DNA of 64,000 nt from Pseudomonas leptonychotis (GCF_004920405.1 NZ_RFLV01000001.1:806001-870000); one strand, 5' to 3'. Counted from the first letter of the stretch, positions 29,392-39,511 are shown. Notes: generated by a model from the letters alone, not told the origin. Numbers and translations: made by a program.

Positions 29392-29581
29392 GCTGACTTT
29401 TCCTCCAGACATGACCCGCGTCACAGATGCAGCACTACAGCTTCCCAACGGTTACCTGCACGCGACCAACGCAACACCCTATGCGTTAAGGCAGCCCGCA
29501 GCTAACGGAGAACCTCCATCAGCATAGCCCCACCGCCAGCAGAGAACAGCCGCAAACACTGCGCAAACAGCCATCAATCCC

Positions 29582-30465
<884 letters not shown>

Positions 30466-30507
30466 ACCTCACCAACAATCAACCGCCCACTAATATTTTG
30501 AGAAGAA

Positions 30508-32178
30508 TCATTTAAGCAACGCACCTAACTGCGGATGCTCTGGCTCCAAGGCCCGCAAGTAACTCAAACTATTCTCATATGCTACAGGGCCATGCAATTC
30601 CCTCAGCAACTGTAATTGTTTCGATGCCAACTCGGGCTCACCATTCAAGCCTAAAGATAACGCGTAACGCAACAAACTTGGCGCATAGGCCGGCCTGTGC
30701 GCAACTTCCCGCATCCACTGCAACTGTTCTTTAGACATATTCTCTGCGGGATCAGTCCTAGCAAACCTTAAGAATTCGCGCACCTCTGTTAGAAGTAAAA
30801 CATCCGGAGCAGGTTGATCCGCTTTCAAAAAGCCTATGCGAGCAGACTCAAAACGCATCAAACGATAATCCTCCTCAAGAAGACGATATTCGCGCCAAAT
30901 CACAACAAGCAAACTCATCGATAAAACCAAAATTACACTTATCATCTTTTTGGAAAAAATAATCTCATAGCTATTGTGATGCTCGGCAGCAACACCACCT
31001 AGCAGGACGCCTAAAGGCAAAAGAAAATATGCATATTCCAAAGGCAACTCAAGCATCCCATGAGTTAACAGCAAGCACGCCACAGACAAAGCAAAAGTAC
31101 TCTCAAGAGATCTGGCATTTAACGCCATACGCAAAAACCAAAAAAACAAGAACACGACTATTATCAAACCGAGAACAGGCCCGTTCCACAACATCAAATC
31201 AAGCACGACATTATGACTGTGAGCAGTCAGCATTTGCACAGGATAAAGAGACGACATTTCGACTTGAGCGAGCCCGACCTGACCCCAACCGTAACCCCAA
31301 AAAGGCCCATGCCAGATGGCAAGTATAAACTGCCACCATAGCGCCAACCGCTCAAACGATTGCGCGCGCGCAGCCAAGCTGGTGCTATCAAGCATCAAAA
31401 AACTAGAGATAAAAGGTAAAGCGACGACACACGCGCAGTAATAAACAAGCCAAAAAAACACAACCTTACTGCCAACTCTAAACTTATAAGATCTCCTTTT
31501 AACAAACCAAAAAAAAGCTACACACATAAACGCAAGCCATGGAGTTCGGGACTGCGTCAACGCAACACCGAATAGTAAAAACAAAACCAAGATACCCGCA
31601 GAATAACGCCCAAACCAACTTTTTTCATACGCATAAAGAACAGCTAGCACACCAATACCAAGCAATGTAGCCAGGTTATTCGGCTGCGCCAAGTTGGCAA
31701 ACGGCCTACCACCGGGCGGCATATCCACAATCCAAATACTTCCAGACAGCAAAAGCCACTGCTTTAGAGCAATCCATATAGATATAACAGCCCCCAACAT
31801 AAAGGCCCACACCATTACATCCAGCAAATACCCCCCATTCCGAGATGAGCGGAAAAACACACACCCAACAACTAACGCAAAGAAAAAGCCGATCAAATAT
31901 AAAAAAGACAACAGAGCACTACTAAAAAAATAAATGCGCCCAAATGCAAATTGCACGAGAGGCACGAAAGCGACAAAAACAAAAAACAAAAAGGATGCCG
32001 GCACCTTCATATAGCAATTAGAAATTGCGCCCAGAACAAGAATCGCGACCGCAAGAAAACTTGCAAACTCTTGATACGCAGAAGACCATGGATAATAGTG
32101 ATTGGGAAGTACCCAGCTCAACAAAAAAATGGCGCCTGCAATCAAAACACAATAACGCCCAAGCACAGAAACATGCAC
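30508..32178 (-). CDS. Wzy/PglL-type O-oligosaccharide ligase, probable pilin glycosylation enzyme
   Basis: The 556-residue protein has about 11-12 membrane helices and the Wzy_C landmark AHSHNVVLDLMLWNGPVLGL, with its histidine in a large periplasmic loop. A soluble C-terminal part (about 430-556, with FLRFARTDPAENMSKEQL) resembles the C-terminal domain of PglL-type protein O-ligases. It is very AT-rich relative to its neighbours and follows pilA on the same strand. This is where P. aeruginosa carries exchangeable pilin accessory genes such as tfpO. The GTG at 32178 has GGGGG 6 bases upstream and is preferred to a TTG at 32208 inside the terminator stem. Confidence 0.75.
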   Translation of the reverse strand: MHVSVLGRYCVLIAGAIFLLSWVLPNHYYPWSSAYQEFASFLAVAILVLGAISNCYMKVPASFLFFVFVAFVPLVQFAFGRIYFFSSALLSFLYLIGFFFALVVGCVFFRSSRNGGYLLDVMVWAFMLGAVISIWIALKQWLLLSGSIWIVDMPPGGRPFANLAQPNNLATLLGIGVLAVLYAYEKSWFGRYSAGILVLFLLFGVALTQSRTPWLAFMCVAFFWFVKRRSYKFRVGSKVVFFWLVYYCACVVALPFISSFLMLDSTSLAARAQSFERLALWWQFILAIWHGPFWGYGWGQVGLAQVEMSSLYPVQMLTAHSHNVVLDLMLWNGPVLGLIIVVFLFFWFLRMALNARSLESTFALSVACLLLTHGMLELPLEYAYFLLPLGVLLGGVAAEHHNSYEIIFSKKMISVILVLSMSLLVVIWREYRLLEEDYRLMRFESARIGFLKADQPAPDVLLLTEVREFLRFARTDPAENMSKEQLQWMREVAHRPAYAPSLLRYALSLGLNGEPELASKQLQLLRELHGPVAYENSLSYLRALEPEHPQLGALLK

Positions 32179-32190
32179 AAAACACCCCCA

Positions 32191-32218
32191 AAAAAAAGCG
32201 CCTAACAATAGGCGCTTT
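32191..32218 (-). terminator. Intrinsic terminator of pilA
   Basis: On the minus strand the 10-bp stem AAAGCGCCTA / TAGGCGCTTT with a 4-base loop is followed by a T-run, 36 bases after the pilA stop. It separates highly expressed pilA from the ligase gene, which probably depends on readthrough. Confidence 0.9.
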
Positions 32219-32253
32219 AAAATTCTGAATTCCTACAGCGGAATCAAATTTAT

Positions 32254-32691
32254 TTACTTGCAGCTAGCTGGACGATACTTTTCCAGAACTGTGCCGCCAC
32301 AAACCCAAGTCACCTGGCCTGTAGCTGCTACGTACGTGGCAGTCAATGTGATTGTGTTTTGGTTAGTAGCCACACCTAACGTAGCGGCATCACCAGTAGC
32401 TGTAACCACAGCGGATTGGCTGGCGGTAGAAGCGTATGAAACACCGGTCACATATTTGGAAACCTGCGAAGCAAGCACCAAGCTAGCAGTCGGTGGCAGC
32501 TGGCCCAGAGTAGCAGCAGCTTCTGATACGTTTGTTCTGGCCGACGATGCAGCCAGCATCACCTCAGAAACCTTGGCACGGGTTGTATAATCCTGATAAG
32601 CAGGCAATGCCACCGCAGCCAAAATACCGATAATCGCAACAACGATCATCAATTCGATCAGGGTAAAACCTTTTTGCATTTGAGCTTTCAT
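32254..32691 (-). CDS. pilA: Type IVa major pilin PilA
   Basis: PilA is the structural subunit of the type IV pilus. The 145-residue prepilin has an eight-residue leader ending in glycine (MKAQMQKG), cleaved by PilD before F9. Mature residue 5 is Glu, and [20 protein letters not shown] is the hydrophobic stalk. The disulfide-bound loop spans C131 to C144, and the chain ends SCK. A C-terminal serine, the glycan site used by PilO/TfpO in P. aeruginosa group I, is therefore absent. A strong AGGAGA ribosome site lies about 7 bases before the ATG. It is read away from pilB under a sigma-54 promoter. Confidence 0.95.
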   Translation of the reverse strand: MKAQMQKGFTLIELMIVVAIIGILAAVALPAYQDYTTRAKVSEVMLAASSARTNVSEAAATLGQLPPTASLVLASQVSKYVTGVSYASTASQSAVVTATGDAATLGVATNQNTITLTATYVAATGQVTWVCGGTVLEKYRPASCK

Positions 32692-32737
32692 AAAGCATCT
32701 CCTAGTTGTGATTAGGTCAACGACCTAATTCTACGAA

Positions 32738-32753
32738 TGCATCCTTCATGCCA
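32738..32753 (-). promoter_or_regulatory. Sigma-54 promoter of pilA
   Basis: Read on the minus strand, TGGCATGAAGGATGCA has the invariant GG and GC exactly 10 bases apart and matches the TGGCAC-N5-TTGCA consensus closely. It lies 47 bases before the pilA ATG. PilS and PilR, the RpoN-dependent regulators of pilA, are encoded in the same window. Confidence 0.8.
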
Positions 32754-32856
32754 ACTCCGCAACACCAGATCCCGGAAGATCCAGGCCAGCCTAAACACGC
32801 GACAACAAAGCTACCGGGCACTAACTGCCATTTTTTGTCACCCACCTGTTTTGCGT

Positions 32857-32870
32857 TTGGCACGTGCCAA
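32857..32870. promoter_or_regulatory. Perfect 14-bp palindrome between pilA and pilB
   Basis: TTGGCACGTGCCAA is a perfect palindrome 40 bases before pilB and about 110 bases upstream of the pilA promoter. It may be an operator for either gene. The bound regulator is unknown. Confidence 0.4.
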
Positions 32871-32910
32871 TCAACTAGGCTATAAGGCAATGAATGTTAT
32901 GGAGCCTGCA

Positions 32911-34614
32911 ATGAACGATAGCGTATCCCTTACCGGCCTTGCCCGCCAGATGGTTCTGGCAGAGCTACTGGATGAAAAAGCAGCCCAACAGGCGCAAAGC
33001 CAAGCCCAACGCAACAAGCTCTCGCTGGTCACTTATTTGGTTCAGAACAAGCTTGTCAAAAGCCGCGTACTGGCGGAGCTTGCATCTGAGCAATTTGGCG
33101 TCTCGTTCGTTGATCTGAATTCAATCGACAAGGAAAGCCAACCCAAGGATCTGGTGACTGAAAAACTTGTGCGCCAGCATCGCGTACTTCCTCTGTGGCG
33201 TCGCGGCAACAAACTCTTTATTGCCGTGTCCGACCCCACCAATCACCAAGCCGTTACTGATATTCAATTCAGCACTGGGATGAACACCGAAGCCATTCTG
33301 GTTGAAGATGACAAGCTTGGTGACGCCATCGAGAAATTCTTCGACTCAGCCTCCAGCGGCATGGATGACTTGGGGGATATTGACCTCGACGGCCTTGACG
33401 TAGAGGCCGTGAATGACGACGGCCCGGATGGCGGTGAAGGCAATACGGCTGACGATGCGCCAGTGGTACGATTCGTCAATAAGATGCTGCTGGATGCGAT
33501 TAAAAAAGGCTCTTCGGACCTGCACTTTGAGCCTTACGAGAAAACCTATCGTGTGCGCTTTCGTACCGATGGCATTCTGCAAGAAATCGCCCGCCCCCCC
33601 ATACAGCTATCGCCACGAATCTCTGCCCGCTTGAAAGTAATGGCCGGCCTGGATATTTCCGAGCGCCGCAAACCTCAGGATGGGCGTATCAAGATGCGCA
33701 TCTCCAAAAGCAAATCTATCGATTTCCGTGTCAGCACATGCCCAACCCTGTGGGGCGAGAAGATCGTGATGCGGATTCTAGACTCCGCCAGCGCGCAGAT
33801 GGGTATCGACGCCCTGGGCTATGAAGAGTCACAAAAAGACCTGTACATGGCCGCCCTCAAGCAACCCCAAGGCATGATTCTCGTGACCGGCCCAACAGGT
33901 TCCGGCAAGACCGTATCGCTCTACACTGGACTGAACATCCTCAACACCGTTGACGTGAACATTTCCACTGCAGAAGACCCAGTGGAAATAAACCTGGAAG
34001 GCATCAATCAGGTCAACGTCAACCCCAAGCAGGGCATGGACTTTACTGCGGCCCTCAAATCATTCCTGCGCCAGGACCCGGACATCATCATGGTTGGCGA
34101 GATTCGCGACTTGGACACAGCCTCCATCGCCATAAAGGCGGCACAAACGGGACACATGGTGATGTCGACCCTGCACACAAACAGCGCCGCCGAGACGCTG
34201 ACACGCTTACGCAACATGGGAGTACCTTCATTTAACATCGCAACCTCTGTCAACCTGATCATCGCTCAGCGCTTGGCGCGCAAGCTCTGCAACAGCTGCA
34301 AGAAAGAAATACAAGTCCCCCGAGAAACTCTTCTTGAGGAAGGATTTCCGGAAAGCAAAATCGGCACCTTCAAGATTTACGAACCGGCCGGCTGCGAAAA
34401 CTGTAATGGCGGCTACAAGGGTCGTGTCGGAATTTATGAAGTGGTTAAAAACACGCCAGCCCTACAACGGATTATCATGGAAGAAGGTAACTCGATTGAT
34501 ATCTCCATCCAGATGCGCAAAGACGGCTTCAATGACCTGCGAACCTCAGCCCTGCTGAAGGCCATGCAGGGCGTGACCAGCCTCGCTGAAGTGAACCGTG
34601 TGACTAAGGACTAA
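32911..34614 (+). CDS. pilB: Type IV pilus extension ATPase PilB
   Basis: PilB is the hexameric ATPase that powers pilin insertion. The 567-residue protein has an N-terminal T2SSE/MshEN-like region (to about 145) and an acidic linker. The ATPase core contains Walker A GPTGSGKT (327-334), the Asp box TAEDPVEI, a Walker B-type MVGEIRD, the His box around MSTLHTN and a zinc tetracysteine (C460, C463, C495, C498). The ATG at 32911 follows GGAG by 6 bases and starts MNDSVSL like P. aeruginosa PilB. In-frame ATGs at 32890 and 32899 are less likely. pilC follows after 3 bases. Confidence 0.96.
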   Translation: MNDSVSLTGLARQMVLAELLDEKAAQQAQSQAQRNKLSLVTYLVQNKLVKSRVLAELASEQFGVSFVDLNSIDKESQPKDLVTEKLVRQHRVLPLWRRGNKLFIAVSDPTNHQAVTDIQFSTGMNTEAILVEDDKLGDAIEKFFDSASSGMDDLGDIDLDGLDVEAVNDDGPDGGEGNTADDAPVVRFVNKMLLDAIKKGSSDLHFEPYEKTYRVRFRTDGILQEIARPPIQLSPRISARLKVMAGLDISERRKPQDGRIKMRISKSKSIDFRVSTCPTLWGEKIVMRILDSASAQMGIDALGYEESQKDLYMAALKQPQGMILVTGPTGSGKTVSLYTGLNILNTVDVNISTAEDPVEINLEGINQVNVNPKQGMDFTAALKSFLRQDPDIIMVGEIRDLDTASIAIKAAQTGHMVMSTLHTNSAAETLTRLRNMGVPSFNIATSVNLIIAQRLARKLCNSCKKEIQVPRETLLEEGFPESKIGTFKIYEPAGCENCNGGYKGRVGIYEVVKNTPALQRIIMEEGNSIDISIQMRKDGFNDLRTSALLKAMQGVTSLAEVNRVTKD

Positions 34615-34617
34615 CCG

Positions 34618-35835
34618 ATGGCCGTTAAAGCACTAAAAACCAGCACTTTCGCTTGGGAAGGTACCAACAAGCAGGGCGCCAAAATAAAAGGTGAAGTCAG
34701 CGGCCAGAACCCAGCCCTGGTGAAGGCGCAGCTGCGCAAGCAGGGCATCAACCCGACCAAGGTTCGCAAAAAATCCGCATCATTGTTTAGTGCGGGCAAA
34801 AAAATCAAACCAATGGACATCGCGCTGTTTGCGCGACAAATGGCCACTATGATGAAGGCTGGTGTACCGCTACTACAGTCTTTTGAAATTATTAGCGAGG
34901 GTCTTGACAACCCTAACATGCGCAAACTGGTTGATGACATAAAGCAACATGTTGCTGCAGGCAACAGTTTTGCCGCCTCCCTCAGAACCCGGCCCGAGCA
35001 CTTTGATGACCTGTTCTGTAACTTGGTAGATGCAGGTGAACAAGCTGGTGCACTTGAAAACCTACTAGACCGAGTTGCAACTTACAAAGAAAAGACAGAA
35101 GCCCTTAAGGCAAAAATCAAGAAAGCAATGAATTATCCAATAGCAGTAGTTGTGGTCGCCGTTATTGTTTCTGCCATCTTGCTCATTAAAGTTGTGCCTC
35201 AATTCGAAACAGTATTTTCCAATTTTGGGGCAGAGCTTCCAGCATTTACCCAGTTCGTAATTGGCATCTCGCAGGCCTTGCAGAAATGGTGGCTTATCAT
35301 TTTGGTCGGTATTTTCGTAACTATTTATGCGTTAGGTGAAGCCAAAAAACGCTCTGAGAAATTCAGGAACTGGATTGATCGAACCGCTCTCAAAGCCCCA
35401 ATTGTCGGCGACATAATTTACAAATCGTCCGTAGCGCGCTATGCCCGGACGCTTGCAACTACCTTTGCTGCTGGTGTTCCACTTGTAGAGGCATTAGATT
35501 CTGTAGCTGGCGCAACCGGTAACATTGTATTCAAAAACGCGGTGAATAAAATAAAACAAGATGTCAGCGCCGGCATGCAGTTGAACTTCTCCATGCGCAG
35601 TACGGCTGTATTCCCATCAATGGCTGTCCAAATGACGGCCATCGGTGAAGAGTCAGGCGCACTGGATATGATGTTGGATAAAGTGGCCAGCTATTACGAA
35701 GCCGAGGTTGACAATGCCGTCGATGGCTTGACTGCACTGATGGAGCCAATGATCATGTCGGTACTCGGCGTACTGGTCGGCGGCTTGATCATTGCTATGT
35801 ACCTGCCAATCTTCCAACTTGGCGCAGTTGTTTAA
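34618..35835 (+). CDS. pilC: Type IV pilus inner-membrane platform protein PilC
   Basis: PilC is the GspF-family platform that couples PilB and PilT rotation to pilin loading. The 405-residue protein has two tandem T2SF domains. Each starts with an ARQMATMMKAGVPLLQSFEI-like helix pair (about 75-95, and YARTLATTFAAGVPLVEAL near 275-293). Membrane helices lie near 175-195, 225-245 and 380-400. It lies three bases after pilB and three before pilD, a compact operon. Confidence 0.96.
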   Translation: MAVKALKTSTFAWEGTNKQGAKIKGEVSGQNPALVKAQLRKQGINPTKVRKKSASLFSAGKKIKPMDIALFARQMATMMKAGVPLLQSFEIISEGLDNPNMRKLVDDIKQHVAAGNSFAASLRTRPEHFDDLFCNLVDAGEQAGALENLLDRVATYKEKTEALKAKIKKAMNYPIAVVVVAVIVSAILLIKVVPQFETVFSNFGAELPAFTQFVIGISQALQKWWLIILVGIFVTIYALGEAKKRSEKFRNWIDRTALKAPIVGDIIYKSSVARYARTLATTFAAGVPLVEALDSVAGATGNIVFKNAVNKIKQDVSAGMQLNFSMRSTAVFPSMAVQMTAIGEESGALDMMLDKVASYYEAEVDNAVDGLTALMEPMIMSVLGVLVGGLIIAMYLPIFQLGAVV

Positions 35836-35838
35836 ACC

Positions 35839-36711
35839 ATGCCCTTAATAGATTTTCTGGCCAGCCATGTGCTGGCCTTTGTTTTATGCGCACTGCTTAT
35901 CGGTTTATTGGTTGGCAGCTTTCTCAACGTACTGATTTATCGTCTACCGAAAATGATGCAGCGCGACTGGCGTGAACAGGCTCGTGAAATATTGGAGTTA
36001 CCAGTCGAAGCCCAGGCAGCAACATTCAACCTGGTACTGCCCAACTCAAGCTGCCCGCACTGCGCCCACGAGATAAAGCCCTGGGAGAACATCCCGGTTG
36101 TTAGCTATCTGTTTCTGCGCGGTAAATGCTCAAGCTGTAAAGCACCGATTAGCCTGCGCTACCCACTGGTTGAGCTGACCTGCGGACTATTGTCCGCTTA
36201 CATTGCCTGGCACTTTGGTTTTACCTGGCAAGCCGGCGGCATGCTGCTGTTGACCTGGGGTTTGCTGGCGATGAGCCTAATCGATGCTGATCACCAGCTG
36301 CTGCCGGACTCACTGGTGCTGCCGTTACTGTGGATCGGCTTAATCGCCAATAGCTTCGGCCTGTTTACCAGCCTAGAAGATGCACTCTGGGGCGCAATCG
36401 CCGGCTACTTGAGCCTGTGGTCGGTGTACTGGCTGTTCAAGCTGGTAACCGGCAAGGAAGGCATGGGCTATGGCGACTTCAAGCTGCTAGCCATGCTAGG
36501 CGCGTGGGGTGGTTGGCAGGTATTGCCGCTGACGATATTACTGTCATCACTGGTAGGCGCTGTACTCGGTCTACTCATGCTGCGCCTGCGTAACGCTGAA
36601 CCCAGCACGCCCATTCCTTTCGGCCCTTACCTGGCGATTGCCGGCTGGATTGCCTTGCTCTGGGGTGAGCAAATTACCGCCAGCTATCTGCAGATTGCCG
36701 GCTTCCGCTGA
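35839..36711 (+). CDS. pilD: Prepilin peptidase / N-methyltransferase PilD
   Basis: PilD cleaves the leader of type IV prepilins and type II pseudopilins and methylates the new N-terminus. The 290-residue polytopic protein has the cytoplasmic zinc cysteines C72, C75, C97 and C100. The aspartate protease residues are D149 (LIDADHQLLPD) and D213 (GYGDFKLLA), at the positions known for P. aeruginosa PilD. Substrates encoded in this window are PilA, FimU, PilV, PilW, PilX, PilE and FimT. Confidence 0.97.
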   Translation: MPLIDFLASHVLAFVLCALLIGLLVGSFLNVLIYRLPKMMQRDWREQAREILELPVEAQAATFNLVLPNSSCPHCAHEIKPWENIPVVSYLFLRGKCSSCKAPISLRYPLVELTCGLLSAYIAWHFGFTWQAGGMLLLTWGLLAMSLIDADHQLLPDSLVLPLLWIGLIANSFGLFTSLEDALWGAIAGYLSLWSVYWLFKLVTGKEGMGYGDFKLLAMLGAWGGWQVLPLTILLSSLVGAVLGLLMLRLRNAEPSTPIPFGPYLAIAGWIALLWGEQITASYLQIAGFR

Positions 36712-36735
36712 CACCACACCTACATCTAAAAACTG

Positions 36736-36765
36736 CCCGACATGCAGATACTGCAAGTCGGGTTT
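36736..36765 (+). terminator. Hairpin terminator candidate after pilD
   Basis: CCCGACATGCAG and CTGCAAGTCGGG form a 12-bp stem with one mismatch and a 3-base loop, 24 bases past the pilD stop, followed by three T residues. The short T-run makes it a moderate terminator. Confidence 0.6.
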
Positions 36766-36872
36766 GGCGTATCAGGGCCACCACGCAGCTTTTTCGCCAC
36801 CCCCTCCGTTCGCCAGCAGCCCAGCGGCTGCACTACAATCGCGCTCCTAGATGACTGACACGAGCGCGCACC

Positions 36873-37487
36873 TTGACGACGAAACCCTGGATTCTTGGCC
36901 TTACCGGCGGTATTGGCAGCGGCAAAAGCGCTGTTGCTCAGCACTTTGTCGACCTCGGCGTGCACTTGGTTGATGCTGATCATGCGGCCCGCTGGGTAGT
37001 GGAGCCGGGCAAACCGGCACTGGGTAAGATCGTCGAGCACTTTGGCCCCGATGTGTTGCAAGCGGACGGCCAGCTTGATCGCGCCGCACTACGCAGCAAA
37101 ATTTTTACGGACGCTGAAGAGCGGCGCTGGCTCGAAGCCTTACTGCACCCACTGATCGGCGAGGAAATCATCCAGTACCTGGCACGCGCGCAATCGCCCT
37201 ATGCGATCCTGGTGTCACCGCTGCTGATTGAGTCTGGTCAGCACAAACTGACCCATAGAGTATTGGTGGTCGATGCGCCTGAGCAGTTGCAGATACAGCG
37301 CACCATGGCACGCGATCACAGCAGCGACGAGCAAGTCCACGCCATCCTCAAGGCACAAGCCAGCCGCGAACAACGTCTTAGCCACGCCAACGATATACTG
37401 CTCAACGACCGGGACTTGCATTGGTTGCAAACCGAAGTGGAACGACTCCACGCTTTTTACCTGACCCTACGCGGAGGCCAAGCATGA
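36873..37487 (+). CDS. coaE: Dephospho-CoA kinase CoaE
   Basis: CoaE performs the last step of coenzyme A synthesis. The 204-residue P-loop kinase has GGIGSGKS (12-19), the DADHAAR motif, [10 protein letters not shown] and the RMxxQ-like lid region. The start is a TTG at 36873, which gives [15 protein letters not shown]. No ATG or GTG is available at the conserved N-terminus, and the ribosome site is weak. The stop overlaps yacG by 4 bases. Location after pilBCD is conserved in Pseudomonas. Confidence 0.95.
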   Translation: MTTKPWILGLTGGIGSGKSAVAQHFVDLGVHLVDADHAARWVVEPGKPALGKIVEHFGPDVLQADGQLDRAALRSKIFTDAEERRWLEALLHPLIGEEIIQYLARAQSPYAILVSPLLIESGQHKLTHRVLVVDAPEQLQIQRTMARDHSSDEQVHAILKAQASREQRLSHANDILLNDRDLHWLQTEVERLHAFYLTLRGGQA

Positions 37488-37684
37488 GCACACCAACCTT
37501 AGTTGCCTGCCCCACCTGTGGCGCACCTGTCGAGTGGGGCCCGCAAAGCCCAACCCGGCCCTTCTGCTGTGAACGCTGCAAACTAATTGACCTCGGCGCA
37601 TGGGCGTCGGAAGAGCACGCGATAGCAGGCAACCCCTTGGAAGACGACCTGTTCTCTGGCGAGCTGCCGCCGCGCGAACACTAA
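37484..37684 (+). CDS. yacG: DNA gyrase inhibitor YacG
   Basis: YacG is a small zinc protein that binds GyrB and inhibits gyrase in E. coli. The 66-residue product has CPTCG (C9, C12) and FCCERCK (C28, C32), the four-cysteine zinc site. The conserved [13 protein letters not shown] helix and the acidic tail follow. The ATG overlaps the coaE stop (ATGA). Confidence 0.95.
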   Translation: MSTPTLVACPTCGAPVEWGPQSPTRPFCCERCKLIDLGAWASEEHAIAGNPLEDDLFSGELPPREH

Positions 37685-37728
37685 CAGCCCGCAAGGAGTT
37701 GCTTACACTTTCAGCGACCTGCTGATAG

Positions 37729-37944
37729 CTAGGGCCGCATAAAGCTGTAGTCGCGCTCATCATCCAGATTGTCGGCGATAAACTGCAGTTCTGTGGCCAG
37801 ATCAGCTGCACTGCGCTCACGCCGACTGCGTTCAACCACAGCACTTAGCAGTGCTCGCAACGCCACTGCCTGATCAAAGCTCGGCCCCTCAAAGCCCTGC
37901 AAACTCTGCTCGATGACCTGCCTTGCCCATTGATGCACGCCCAT
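37729..37944 (-). CDS. Small conserved hypothetical protein
   Basis: The 71-residue soluble product (MGVHQWARQVIEQSLQGFEG...) is predicted mostly helical and has no recognised domain. It has the size and position of a small hypothetical gene I recall next to yacG in P. aeruginosa (near PA4531). It lies convergent to yacG with a 44-base gap. GGAGGG lies just upstream of the ATG on the minus strand, supporting translation. Confidence 0.7.
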   Translation of the reverse strand: MGVHQWARQVIEQSLQGFEGPSFDQAVALRALLSAVVERSRRERSAADLATELQFIADNLDDERDYSFMRP

Positions 37945-38048
37945 AGCCCACCCTCCCTATTGAAGTATGAACGATGGCACCTAACGATCTGCCCGTTTTG
38001 ATCTGAATCAAGCCACGCAGTGTCATCGATGCACGAAAGACCGCACCA

Positions 38049-38738
38049 TCAGCGCGGTAGATCATCATCCTTCCAGGGCGCAGCTAGATAGCGCGTGCGG
38101 TTAAAGGTTTCCAACCAATCGGGATAGAACACGACTAACGCTGTCACCAGCATGCCGTTGATAAACGCCTCGGGAAAAATCACCAACCAGAGATAGCCGA
38201 TAAAATCTTCCAGCCAGGGCGGCATCGGAAACAGACCATCAAGCCAAAGCAGGGCGAAGGCTGCCGCGATACAGAGCAAGGCTCCCAGCGCCGCCGCGAA
38301 AAAACCACTGCAGAATATGTAGACGAACAGATTACTCGGCTGTTTTCTCTCGACCCGACGCGCACAGGCCTCGGTCACCCACACCGGAATAACCACCAGC
38401 AACACACCATTGACGCCCAGAGCAGCAAGATCCTGCCGGCCCAACGCCAGCAAACCCAGCTGGGCAATCAGCCCCACTAACATGGCCAGCGGCCAATCCA
38501 GCAGTAAAGTGACCGCCGTCATCCCGATAAAGTGATAGGACAACCCCGAGTCGAAATCCCGGCGCACCAACCACAGCACAAACAGCGCCAGCGCCGTGCC
38601 GCCTAACAGGTGCTGGCGACGCAGGTCACTGCACAGTTCGACCCAGGGTGCACGCCAGATCGCCCAGCACAGCAGCGGCAGATAGATAAGCCAACCCAGC
38701 AGCACGCTAGTAGACGACAACAAGTGTGCGGCAATCAT
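38049..38738 (-). CDS. CbiM-like energy-coupling factor permease family protein
   Basis: The 229-residue protein has about six membrane helices. It has the overall pattern of the CbiM/NikM substrate-binding permease family, with HFIGMTAVTLLLDWPLAMLVG and an FPEAFINGMLVTALVVFYPDW ending. The usual partner genes (cbiQ, cbiO) are absent here, and the canonical N-terminal MHI metal motif is replaced by MIAAHLL. It may be a solo member that uses distant ATPases or has another membrane role. The gene is monocistronic and diverges from the DUF1780 gene. Confidence 0.7.
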   Translation of the reverse strand: MIAAHLLSSTSVLLGWLIYLPLLCWAIWRAPWVELCSDLRRQHLLGGTALALFVLWLVRRDFDSGLSYHFIGMTAVTLLLDWPLAMLVGLIAQLGLLALGRQDLAALGVNGVLLVVIPVWVTEACARRVERKQPSNLFVYIFCSGFFAAALGALLCIAAAFALLWLDGLFPMPPWLEDFIGYLWLVIFPEAFINGMLVTALVVFYPDWLETFNRTRYLAAPWKDDDLPR

Positions 38739-38881
38739 CCAGAACCACTCCTAATGCAGTTGTGACGTACCTGAGCAGTCTACAACCGCTGCAACCAGCC
38801 ACGCCCTTCGGCAGAAAAAAGCCGAGAGCAACTGCCGCAAAGGAGTACCAACCAGGCAGCCTGGCACGCTAAGCTGAGCTC

Positions 38882-39511
38882 ATGGATGATTCAGATTACC
38901 TGCGCCTGCTAACGCATCAGGCCGAACAAGCCAACGCCTTCCTCTCCAACGCGCGTAAGTGGGAGCGCGAGCGCTGGGTGTGCCAGCGACTGCTGCAAGC
39001 CTTGAATGTCAGTCATCGCCTAGATGAATTTAGCGCCGCAGATCATGAGCCGCCTGATGTGTTGTTCCGCGACGCCAGCTTTGAAGTGTTCTTTGTCCTT
39101 GATGAGGGCCGCCGCCTGAACGATGAATGGCGCGCCGAGCTGGAGCGACGCCGTAGTGCGTTCTCCCTCAGCCAGCTAGTACGACGCGAAGCCAAACCTC
39201 GGCGCATCGGCGCAGCCGAACTGCAGCAGCGGCTAACGCCAACCCTGCGCAAGAAAGCCCACAACTATAAAGAGCGAGGCCTTGACCTCGGCGAGCTGGA
39301 CTTACTCGCTTACGTCAACTTGAAAAGGGCCGTGCCCGACTTTAATAGTCACTTTCCCCCACCGACCGAGTTTCTTCGGCAAGGTTGGCGCTCTCTGTCA
39401 CTGGTCGGGTCGACGTTTGCTCGCGTGCTATTCGCTCATCCTGGTGCGCCAGATGTTCTGCGCACCAACCTTGGCCGCACGGTGCTGTTCGATGTAGGCA
39501 TCAGTCTGTGA
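38882..39511 (+). CDS. DUF1780 family protein
   Basis: The 209-residue product starts MDDSDYLRLLTHQAEQANAFLSNARKWERERWVCQRLLQAL. It contains PPDVLFRDASFEVFFVLDEGRRLNDEWR, a pattern like restriction-fold nucleases (Asp...Phe-Glu-Val). DUF1780 members have been suggested to be endonuclease-like. No activity is established to my knowledge. The stop overlaps the start of the MOSC gene (GTGA), so the two are co-translated with a possible shared role. Confidence 0.85.
   Translation: MDDSDYLRLLTHQAEQANAFLSNARKWERERWVCQRLLQALNVSHRLDEFSAADHEPPDVLFRDASFEVFFVLDEGRRLNDEWRAELERRRSAFSLSQLVRREAKPRRIGAAELQQRLTPTLRKKAHNYKERGLDLGELDLLAYVNLKRAVPDFNSHFPPPTEFLRQGWRSLSLVGSTFARVLFAHPGAPDVLRTNLGRTVLFDVGISL

Noticed and set aside
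31029..32228. Several Lys/Thr/Asn-rich plus-strand frames opposite the ligase gene
   Set aside because: They mirror the AT-rich, hydrophobic coding sequence on the other strand and have no ribosome sites or families.
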